From: Gemmatimonadota bacterium
Lineage (GTDB): Bacteria; Gemmatimonadota; Gemmatimonadetes; Gemmatimonadales; GWC2-71-9
Assembly: GCA_003221985.1 (NCBI GenBank)
Contig: QHUQ01000139.1
Span: 1 to 6,488, forward strand
Length of the DNA stretch: 6,488 bases
Direction of reading: 5' to 3'
Under the pieces are notes generated by a model. It saw nothing but the letters and a program-made list of their open reading frames with translations. It searched no databases and was not told the DNA's origin. The position numbers and the translations under genes are program-made. Below are positions 1 through 5,415 of this stretch, one piece after another. Numbering within the stretch: the first letter of the stretch is position 1; every line of letters starts with the position of its first letter.

Positions 1-684
1 CTGTTTGGTGACGGGCGTGACCGTCCCCGACGCCGCGTCCCTCGCGACCGTCGTCCACATCTGGGCGGGATCCTGCGTAATCGGAAACTCGAAGCGTGGC
101 GGCGCCACTCCGACGACCGTGTGCGGCTGCCCGTCGATCATCAGCGTCGTGCCGACGATCGCCGGATCGCCGCCCAATCGCCCTCGCCACAGCTCGTGGC
201 TCAGGATCACGGCGCGTTCCGCCGCGTCTTCTTCGCGTGGCAGGAACCCGCGCCCCAAGGCGGGCTGCACGTGGAGCATCGGGAACAGATCCGACGAGAC
301 GATCTGGCCTCGAAGATGGATGGGCTGGTCTGTTCCGGTCAGCGTGAATTCGGAATCGCGGTAGCTGACGATGTGCTCGAAGACGTTGTTCTCGGCGCGG
401 AAGTCGAAGAACGTGGGATACGACAGGTCGGTGGGGTGCGGCGTGCCGCGGATGTCGCGTGACTGGACCGAGACGAGCCGGTCGGATTCCGGGTACGGCA
501 GCGGGCGCAGGATGACGGCATTGACGACGCTGAAGACGGTGGTATTCCCGCCAATGCCCAGCGCGAGCGTCAGGATGCCAGCCAGCGCGAACGCCGGGCG
601 ATCCGGCGGTGCGGGGAACTGCTTAAGACGCTTCAGGCCGGACCGCAAGGCGGACGCGAAAAGGAAACGGTGTGAACACCACAC
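1..684 (-). CDS. ADOP/MacB-type ABC transporter permease, N-terminal part (cut by left window edge)
   Basis: The minus strand is open from about 705 to the window edge, giving about 228 residues. A basic amphipathic start (LRSGLKRLK) is followed by the first membrane helix and a signature of the family (ILTLALGIGGNTTVFSVVNA, then LRPLPYPESDRLV). A periplasmic MacB-PCD-like domain follows, with hallmarks such as FFDFRAEN, FEHIVSYR, GRGFLPREED, VILSHELW, GDPAIVG and IDGQPHTVVGVAP. In the family this is an inner-membrane permease of MacB/FtsX type; acidobacterial duplicated orphan permeases (ADOP) run to about 800 residues with two permease halves, so only the first quarter is here. No ATPase or membrane-fusion partner is visible. 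The start is uncertain: GTG at 684 has GGGGAA six bases upstream but gives an odd first eight residues (MWCSHRFL) and lies in a hairpin. TTG at 648 lacks a Shine-Dalgarno sequence. The family assignment is firm; the start and the substrate are not. Confidence 0.87.
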   Translation of the reverse strand, partial: MWCSHRFLFASALRSGLKRLKQFPAPPDRPAFALAGILTLALGIGGNTTVFSVVNAVILRPLPYPESDRLVSVQSRDIRGTPHPTDLSYPTFFDFRAENNVFEHIVSYRDSEFTLTGTDQPIHLRGQIVSSDLFPMLHVQPALGRGFLPREEDAAERAVILSHELWRGRLGGDPAIVGTTLMIDGQPHTVVGVAPPRFEFPITQDPAQMWTTVARDAASGTVTPVTKQ

Positions 685-691
685 CGTTTCC
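663..691 (-). terminator. Perfect 12-bp stem-loop followed by TTTT (intrinsic terminator-like, minus strand)
   Basis: The arms GGAAACGGTGTG (663-674) and CACACCGTTTCC (680-691) are perfect inverted repeats around a 5-nt loop. Read on the minus strand the stem is followed at once by TTTT, which fits an intrinsic terminator for the small gene ending at 715. On the plus strand the nearest T-run (CGTTTTGTTC) is about 15 bases away, so minus-strand function is the better guess. The stem covers the GTG at 684 that would start the permease, so it could instead act as a translational or transcriptional attenuator. Confidence 0.6.
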
Positions 692-714
692 CCAACCGTC
701 TAACTCGTTTTGTT

Positions 715-1094
715 CTAGTGGGCGTCGATCAGGTCTGGGATGCGATCAACCGCCGCCATCCGCAACGTGCGGCTGGCGCCAAGCAGCGGCTTCGTAGCGA
801 ATCGCGTAACTTCGCTCTTGGTCGATTCTTGCCACTCGGTTTCCGACGAGTCGTCTTGTGACTGACCATACGAAATCGTGCGTACGGCAGGTTCCAGCCT
901 TCAGAGAAGCGTGCGTAGCCGAGTTCCGTCGCGACGCGCTCGCGACTTATGGACTCGTCGCATTGTGACATCGTTGCTTCGGTGAACTCATTATGCAGCG
1001 GCTTGGTAGTCACCCACGCCTCGACACCGAGAGACAGCGCGTTCAAGCGGTCCTCGATGTCCTTTAGGGTGGTGTTATTGCGATCACGTCCGCT
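715..1094 (-). pseudogene. Small gene of unknown function broken by an apparent one-base deletion
   Basis: Two overlapping minus-strand frames join into one sensible protein of about 115-125 residues. The upstream frame runs through DIEDRLNALSLGVEAW (a charged, possibly coiled helix) and SISRERVATELGYARFSEGWNL. The downstream frame continues AVRTISYGQSQDD, then PLLGASRTLRMAAVDRIPDL and stops with TAG at 717-715. Adding one G near 888 (CTGCC to CTGGCC) joins them as GWNLAVRTISYG. The last part resembles the C-terminal pattern of small hypothetical proteins I recall (PLLxASRxxRxxAxxxxPDLxxA), but I cannot name the family. The N-terminus is also unclear: the upstream frame is open from 1094 but its only start is TTG at 1046. 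The ATG at 1098 is out of frame by one base, so a second slip near CGGA (1088-1091) is possible. It could be a true pseudogene or a sequencing error. Confidence 0.5.
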
Positions 1095-1115
1095 TCATAA
1101 AAAATCCGCGACTTG

Positions 1116-1277
1116 ATGAGCCGGTTTGAGGCGAAGCTTCGCCTTTACGCCAAGCCCATCTGCATGGAATACATGATTCCTGCGACGAACGACGGAGCGG
1201 TCCTCTTGACCATGGAGAGTGACAGTGATTTCGAACAGGTGTGTGTTTTGATTCTACACGGTCCCCTTCGCCTCTAG
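1116..1277 (+). CDS. Possible small ORF, 53 residues, unknown
   Basis: An ATG at 1116 opens a 53-residue frame ending at TAG 1275-1277, starting MSRFEAKLRLYAKPICMEYM and passing through LLTMESDSDFEQVCVLIL. The composition is protein-like, with alternating hydrophobic and charged residues and no low-complexity run. However, there is no Shine-Dalgarno sequence before the ATG and I do not recognise the product. The palindrome at 1129-1144 lies inside it. It may be a chance frame or the leftover of a decayed gene. Confidence 0.18.
   Translation: MSRFEAKLRLYAKPICMEYMIPATNDGAVLLTMESDSDFEQVCVLILHGPLRL
1129..1144. repeat. 16-bp perfect palindrome
   Basis: AGGCGAAGCTTCGCCT is its own reverse complement. 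As a hairpin it would have 6-bp arms and a 4-nt AGCT loop; as DNA it could be a dimeric-protein binding site. It lies about 270 bases before the start of the 1411 gene, so a direct operator role for that gene is not evident. Confidence 0.35.
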
Positions 1278-1397
1278 AGCACGGAGTTCGAGCCTGTTCC
1301 TTCGTGGCGCTCGACTCTTGGGTGGCACACACGGGCACCGGGCTTGCGGGAATCAGGCGCGCTCTCGAGGCCGAGTTCTTCAGGCGGCCACCTGAGC

Positions 1398-1406
1398 GGA
1401 AGGGGG
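1398..1406 (+). promoter_or_regulatory. Ribosome binding site for the secreted-protein gene
   Basis: The purine run GGAAGGGGG ends four bases before the ATG at 1411. It is a strong Shine-Dalgarno-like element and supports this start, which also places the signal peptide exactly at the N-terminus. Confidence 0.65.
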
Positions 1407-1410
1407 TTGT

Positions 1411-3564
1411 ATGCGCAATACCAGCGGCCGTACTTTCGTCCTGGCGATCGCGCTGATGCTCGCTGGGATACTCCAGGGATCTTCGTCTGTCGGCAGCTTC
1501 GAGATCGACGGCAACCTTACCGACGATAGCGGGCCGGGCGAACCACTCGATTGGAACTCGCCTCCGCCTAACGTCACCACCTTTATCGACCAGACGGGAA
1601 GCGGCGACGACATCTTCAATCTGGGCTCCAAGGAACTCGACCAGAATGGCTGGGTTTGCGAAACGGGGTCCGCACCTCCCAAGGGTGACATCGTAAAAGG
1701 TGCAATCTCGTTCCGGATCCTCGCTCGTAAACAGTACCTATACTTCAGCTTCTTCCGGCAGGCGACGACGGGCGACGTTCACATGGACTACGAGTTCAAC
1801 CAGCTGACCGCGACCTCCGCTCCAGCCAGCCAGAGCTGTGCGACGCTCCCGCGGCGCAGCGTTGGAGACGTCGTCATCACGTTCGACACCGATGACGGAG
1901 GAAAGAACATCCAGGTCCGGGCGTTCAAGTGGAACGGTGCCGGCTTCATCGAATTTCCCCTGGGAGTCAAGGGAGTGTTTTGGGACGCGGCGGTCAATAT
2001 CCCAAACACGATTCCGGGAACCGCCGCGGGGGCATTCGGTGAGGGCGCGCTGAACCTCACGGATACCGTGGGCAACATCGGATGTGGAGACTTTAACGGC
2101 ATCTACATGAAGACCCGCGCGTCCACGGCGATCGACTCCGCGCTCAAGGATCGCACGAGGCCACAATCGCTGACCGTGGTGGTGCCTACGCCTGATCTCT
2201 CAAAGGCAAAGGCGAGTGGGAGCGCCTTCGCGGCTCACGTCGGGGACACTGTCACGGGCGTCCAGCTGACCTTGCCGAACAACGTCAATCCGGCCGGCGG
2301 GGTTGCAAGCGGCCAGGCCGGAGAGGGATCGAACACTCAGAGCGATGCAGTGCTGAGCGTCGCGGTTCCTGGTGGCGCACTCGAGGCGCAGGTTCTGTCG
2401 GCCTCCAGCAGCAGCAACGTGACAGCAGAGCCAGCCGGAGCAGCAAACACGAGCAGCGCTGAAGCGACCGACGTCAGCATCCTGGGCGGGTTGGTCACCG
2501 CGAAAAAGGTCACGGCTGATGCCGAGACTGAGTCCTCAGGTACCGCCTCGACGTTTAGTTCGCTCGGATCGGCATTTCAGGATCTGTCCGTGCAAGGCGT
2601 TGCGCAGAACAACGTGAACCCGAACACCACGATCGGGTTGCCGGAAGCGCTCTACGGGCCCGGCAGCTTCGTGAAGCTGTATGAGCGGATCGGGTCGACG
2701 GGCACCCCACCGCCAGGCGATCTCACCGGTGGTCTCTTCACGGCGGACCTGACAGTCAACATGATCAGAATCCACATCACCGATTATCTCCCGGCGGTGC
2801 TGGGAAACCAGACCGTAGACGTGATCGTCGCGAGCGCCACCTCCCACACCGAGTTCGCGCAGATCCTCATCTGTCCGCCTCAAACCGTTAGCGGACACGG
2901 ATTCGTCCTGCGTGAGACCACGCAGCCCGCGCTGGCGCCGGTCGTGGTCGGTTTCGTCGACATCCAGGCGAATGGTGGGTTTGATCATCAGAACCTCGAC
3001 GCAGTCGCGGCTCCGACCGCTGACAGTGGTGCCGGTCTTCCGGCCGGCTCAGTACTTACGGCCGGCGCATCTGTCAGTGAGAGCCAGGGAGCGAGCTTCA
3101 CCGACGCCAGTGCGGCTTCGACCTACGCCGAGGTGGGCGGCGTCCCATGTATCCTGAAGGCCGGCGTGTGTACGGTCTCTGCACAAGTCATCAGGTCACA
3201 GTCGAACAGCCAGGCAGCCGCATCGGGTACGTTCTCGAATGCCGACGGGACCCAGCTGCTCGGCGTGACCGTGCTGGGGACTGAGGTGTGCGCGATGCTC
3301 GGGCTCGAGTCGACTTGTACGCCGCCAGCCAACACTAGGATCGACCTGGCCGGGCTTGGTTTCGTCATCTTGAACGAGCAGTTTTGCGACAACGATGGCA
3401 CGCTCGCGAAAAAGTGCGCCGACGGCTCCGTCGCCGGCCATGCGGGCCTCACCGTGCGGGGGATTCGCCTTGTGGCAACCGTGCCCAACGTGCTCGGGCT
3501 GACGCCCGGCGCCGAGATCATCGTCGCCGAGGCGCACTCGGACGCCAAGTTCGTCAAGCATTAG
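1411..3564 (+). CDS. Secreted protein with N-terminal conserved domain and two choice-of-anchor-P-like domains
   Basis: 717 residues. A signal peptide is clear: a basic start (MRNTSGR), a hydrophobic stretch at about residues 9-21 and small residues near 24-28. Residues about 29-250 form a conserved secreted domain, seen in surface proteins of high-GC bacteria as far as I recall. Its landmarks are FEIDGNLTD, FIDQTGSGDDIF, WVCETGSAPPKGDIVKG, HMDYEFNQ, VITFDTDDGG and YMKTRAST followed by SALKDRT. Residues about 268-482 match the choice-of-anchor P pattern: ASGSAFAAHVGD, a Ser/Ala/Thr-rich beta-strand region, then NTTIGLP, FVKLYERIG and VIVASATSHTEF. Residues about 545-713 look like a second, diverged copy: NTRIDLAG, FVILNEQF, IRLVATVPNVLG and IIVAEAHSDAKF. 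Ten cysteines are present, six of them at 580-669, which suits an oxidised, exported protein. No LPXTG, PEP-CTERM motif or terminal membrane helix follows, so release or an unknown attachment is likely. Function unknown; adhesion or surface display is only a guess. Confidence 0.85.
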   Translation: MRNTSGRTFVLAIALMLAGILQGSSSVGSFEIDGNLTDDSGPGEPLDWNSPPPNVTTFIDQTGSGDDIFNLGSKELDQNGWVCETGSAPPKGDIVKGAISFRILARKQYLYFSFFRQATTGDVHMDYEFNQLTATSAPASQSCATLPRRSVGDVVITFDTDDGGKNIQVRAFKWNGAGFIEFPLGVKGVFWDAAVNIPNTIPGTAAGAFGEGALNLTDTVGNIGCGDFNGIYMKTRASTAIDSALKDRTRPQSLTVVVPTPDLSKAKASGSAFAAHVGDTVTGVQLTLPNNVNPAGGVASGQAGEGSNTQSDAVLSVAVPGGALEAQVLSASSSSNVTAEPAGAANTSSAEATDVSILGGLVTAKKVTADAETESSGTASTFSSLGSAFQDLSVQGVAQNNVNPNTTIGLPEALYGPGSFVKLYERIGSTGTPPPGDLTGGLFTADLTVNMIRIHITDYLPAVLGNQTVDVIVASATSHTEFAQILICPPQTVSGHGFVLRETTQPALAPVVVGFVDIQANGGFDHQNLDAVAAPTADSGAGLPAGSVLTAGASVSESQGASFTDASAASTYAEVGGVPCILKAGVCTVSAQVIRSQSNSQAAASGTFSNADGTQLLGVTVLGTEVCAMLGLESTCTPPANTRIDLAGLGFVILNEQFCDNDGTLAKKCADGSVAGHAGLTVRGIRLVATVPNVLGLTPGAEIIVAEAHSDAKFVKH

Positions 3565-3583
3565 ACGATTGCAGCGCGAACAA

Positions 3584-3606
3584 GGGGCCCTGTTGTACAG
3601 GGCCCC
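3584..3606 (+). terminator. GC-rich stem-loop after the secreted-protein gene
   Basis: GGGGCCCTG (3584-3592) pairs perfectly with CAGGGCCCC (3598-3606) around the loop TTGTA, 20 bases after the TAG of the 1411 gene. There is no T-tract afterwards (CAACACTC follows), so it may act as an RNA 3'-end stabiliser or a weak or factor-assisted terminator. The position strongly suggests it belongs to that gene. Confidence 0.6.
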
Positions 3607-3626
3607 CAACACTCAATCGACATTTA

Positions 3627-3850
3627 GCTGGTGCGAAGCCGTCTCATTGGAGTCTGTATCTGTGGCTGGCCGAGCGCGCGCCAAGCCAGGGCGCGGCTTG
3701 GTTCAACGGTCTCGAGCAAGCGATTCTGTCGCTCGCTCAAAACCCAAAAACGATGCGGGATGGCGCCCGAGAGCTTCGACCCGGATCATCCGGTTCGTGT
3801 CCTCAACGTTCACTGGACGCACTGCAAGCGGCACAGTCTGGCAGCCAGGT
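3627..3850 (+). pseudogene. Remnant of a ParE/RelE-type toxin gene, frameshifted
   Basis: Frame one gives LYLWLAERAPSQGAAWFNGL then EQAILSLAQNP, very like the ParE/RelE-superfamily pattern (YLWIAERxPxxAxxWFxGLxxAIxSLxxNP). After AAAAA at 3746-3750 the likeness moves to another frame as KRCGMAPESFD, matching the usual next piece (ERCxLAPE). Removing one A rejoins them. In the family these are small toxins of toxin-antitoxin pairs; ParE types poison DNA gyrase and RelE types cleave mRNA. The N-terminal first strand is missing, the expected C-terminal strand (IRQLLYGxR...YRVLF) is not recognisable, and no antitoxin gene is present on either side. It is therefore dead DNA, squeezed between two convergent genes. 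Confidence 0.6.
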
Positions 3851-5202
3851 CACCGGCCGGCTGCGAGCTGGGAGCGATCGAGTGCGATCGCGATTTCGGG
3901 ATTCTTCATGAACCATGTCCATACACGGCCAGTCCGGAGGTTTTCAGCGCTCAACAGCGTGATGCCGAGATCGATCCCGATTACGTCCGGATCGACCCAC
4001 CCGGTCGCCGGATGAAATGCGTCCGCAAAACTGTAGCGCGCGTAGATGCGATCCCCGAACGTCCGGTGCATCTCGCGCAGCGCGGGCACGCTGATCTCTG
4101 GAGCGAACATGAGAGAGCCGCCGGCCGCGGCCGGCACGACGGAACCGTCGATGGCATGATGCCGGGGTGGACCGCCCCAGGCGACGTACCCTTTCTGGCT
4201 GTCGGACGCGGTGATGCCCCAGACCGTGTCGGTATAGCCTGGAAACTCGGTCGAAAGGCTCAAACAAAAGGCCTTGTGCGCGCGTGTCGCCGCCACCGAG
4301 TTCTCGAACCAGTCGACGTACGGCGCCTGGCTCTCGCGGCGCCCCCGAAAGTCGACCCACGCGTGCGAATACTGGTGCACGAACAGTGGATCGCCGGCGC
4401 TGACAAACGTGTAGCCCTGGAACGTCATGACTGGACGCGACCAGGCGCCCCAGGACGCCGCAGGCAAGGGATGCGCCGGCGATCCGATCCCGAGCAGATA
4501 CAGAATCATCAGCTCGCAGTAGTGATCCCACCGCCCTTGGAGAAATCCGGATTCCGGCTTCCAGCCGTGCGACAGGACGCCCGGATGCCCGGCCAGCATC
4601 CACTGAAAATCTACGCGACGATAGATCGTATCGGCCGCTCGCACGACTCCAGGATCGTCTTCGAAACACCGTCGTACGGTGAGGACGCCCCCCAATAGCA
4701 GCGCCGTGTCGATGGACGACAGTTCGCTCTGCCACTCCCGTGCTCCAGTGCGCAGATTCACGAAGTGGAAGAACCACCCGTTCTGATGATTCATCCGCAC
4801 GGCGAAGAACTGGAGCGTTGCCCGGGCCCGATCAACCACCGATGCCCGCGGCAACCAGCCGCGCTCGGCAGCAATGCACAAGCCGCTCAGACCGAATCCC
4901 ACTGCCGCGATACTGCCGACATCGCGCGCCGACTCGCTCGGCGAGCCGTCCGTCCTCGCGCGGTCACGGATGATGCCGGTTGCCGGGTCCGCCTGCTCCC
5001 AGAAAAACTGGAACGACCGGTGCGACAGGTCTTCGAGGAAGCGATCGTCCTCGTCGGTCAGCAGGTACGGTGGCGACTGCGGTTGCGCGCGCTCGCGTGC
5101 GCGGCGCGCGGTGCACGCATTCGCAAGCAGCACGAGCAGCCCGCCGAACGCACAGGCGATCAGCAGGGCAATCGTTCGCGTTCTTCCGGACATGATCGCC
5201 AT
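3850..5202 (-). CDS. Glycoside hydrolase, GH144/glucoamylase-like domain, membrane- or lipid-anchored
   Basis: 450 residues from ATG 5202, chosen because GGCGGGA lies 7 bases upstream and the start puts a basic n-region (SGRTRT) before a hydrophobic segment (residues 11-27) ending LLANAC. Cys30 could be a lipoprotein cysteine, although Ala-Asn-Ala before it is a poor lipobox; a GTG start 21 codons upstream is less likely. The rest matches the glycoamylase-like domain family (PF10091, CAZy GH144): RSFQFFWEQADPATGIIRDR (62-81), DVGSIAAVGFGLSGL (94-108), GWFFHFVN (142-149), SSIDTALLLGG (162-172), WDHYCELMILYLLG (225-238), HQYSHAWVDFRG (276-287), WGITASDSQKGY (328-339), and AFHPATGWVDP (395-405) near the end. 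Conserved acids such as Asp165 and Glu230 are candidate active-site residues, which I cannot assign. Characterised GH144 members are endo-beta-1,2-glucanases; other COG5368 members are unassigned. It lies 213 bp downstream of a TonB receptor on the same strand, which suits cleavage of an imported or surface-bound glycan. Confidence 0.85.
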   Translation of the reverse strand: MAIMSGRTRTIALLIACAFGGLLVLLANACTARRARERAQPQSPPYLLTDEDDRFLEDLSHRSFQFFWEQADPATGIIRDRARTDGSPSESARDVGSIAAVGFGLSGLCIAAERGWLPRASVVDRARATLQFFAVRMNHQNGWFFHFVNLRTGAREWQSELSSIDTALLLGGVLTVRRCFEDDPGVVRAADTIYRRVDFQWMLAGHPGVLSHGWKPESGFLQGRWDHYCELMILYLLGIGSPAHPLPAASWGAWSRPVMTFQGYTFVSAGDPLFVHQYSHAWVDFRGRRESQAPYVDWFENSVAATRAHKAFCLSLSTEFPGYTDTVWGITASDSQKGYVAWGGPPRHHAIDGSVVPAAAGGSLMFAPEISVPALREMHRTFGDRIYARYSFADAFHPATGWVDPDVIGIDLGITLLSAENLRTGRVWTWFMKNPEIAIALDRSQLAAGR

Positions 5203-5415
5203 CGATAGATCCCGCCGGCGGAACGTAGCCTGGAGCCTGCCCACGGACCTGTTCGAGACGCGCACCCGGAACTCGCCGGCTCACGGTCCACTTCATCCGC
5301 AGGGACGGAACGGAGGCGACGGGTCATCGCGGCATCTACGACGCGCTCCGCTCGGCCGACAGGCACGAAGGCGGGCCGTTCGACGAAGGATCTCGCACGG
5401 CCCGGACTCTCATCG
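5203..5415. other. Intergenic region between TonB receptor and glycoside hydrolase
   Basis: 213 bases between two same-strand genes. It holds the inverted repeat at 5372-5404 next to the receptor end and the hydrolase Shine-Dalgarno (GGCGGGA, 5210-5216). Short frames on both strands show no family likeness. No riboswitch consensus that I know is visible. The gap is long enough for the hydrolase to have its own promoter, but I cannot point to one. Confidence 0.5.
5372..5404 (-). terminator. Inverted repeat just after the TonB receptor gene
   Basis: CGGGCCGT (5372-5379) and ACGGCCCG (5397-5404) are perfect 8-bp arms with a 17-nt loop, 12 bases past the receptor stop codon on the minus strand. 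There is no T-run after it, and the loop is long for an intrinsic terminator. It could be a weak terminator or a 3'-end stabiliser that separates receptor and hydrolase expression. Confidence 0.35.

Larger units (their letters stand above)
1095..1410. other. Gene-poor stretch upstream of the large secreted protein gene
   Basis: About 316 bases without a convincing gene. It holds a 16-bp perfect palindrome at 1129-1144, a weak 53-codon plus-strand frame at 1116-1277, and the leader of the gene starting at 1411. A TTGACC hexamer at 1206-1211 resembles a -35 box, but there is no acceptable -10 box at the right spacing. No tRNA, repeat array or insertion-sequence end is visible. Confidence 0.5.

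Noticed and set aside
5..462. Plus-strand frames opposite the permease
   Set aside because: The minus-strand reading gives a clear MacB/ADOP sequence; the plus-strand products have no motifs.
1206..1234. Promoter-like TTGACC hexamer upstream of the 1411 gene
   Set aside because: The hexamer at -10 spacing (TTTCGA) is poor, and the site is about 180 bases from the gene start.
1084..1338. 84-codon minus-strand frame
   Set aside because: The sequence is Ser/Arg/Pro-rich and unstructured, and it overlaps the start region of the small broken gene. No Shine-Dalgarno sequence or family likeness.
1738..2166. Minus-strand frames opposite the secreted-protein gene (also 1788-2102, 2536-2988, 3123-3557, 3196-3612)
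   Set aside because: High-GC shadow frames, rich in Arg/Pro and without recognisable domains, opposite a well-supported gene.
3631..4698. Long 355-codon plus-strand frame
   Set aside because: It lies mostly opposite the GH144-like gene, whose protein matches a family along its full length. Only its first part (3751-3850) overlaps the toxin remnant.
3944..4777. 277-codon second minus-strand frame inside the hydrolase gene
   Set aside because: Arg-rich, shadow-type composition with no motifs; the neighbouring frame holds the real domain.
5203..5415. Riboswitch or leader RNA between receptor and hydrolase
   Set aside because: GC-rich sequence with short pairings, but no cobalamin or other riboswitch core consensus that I can recognise.
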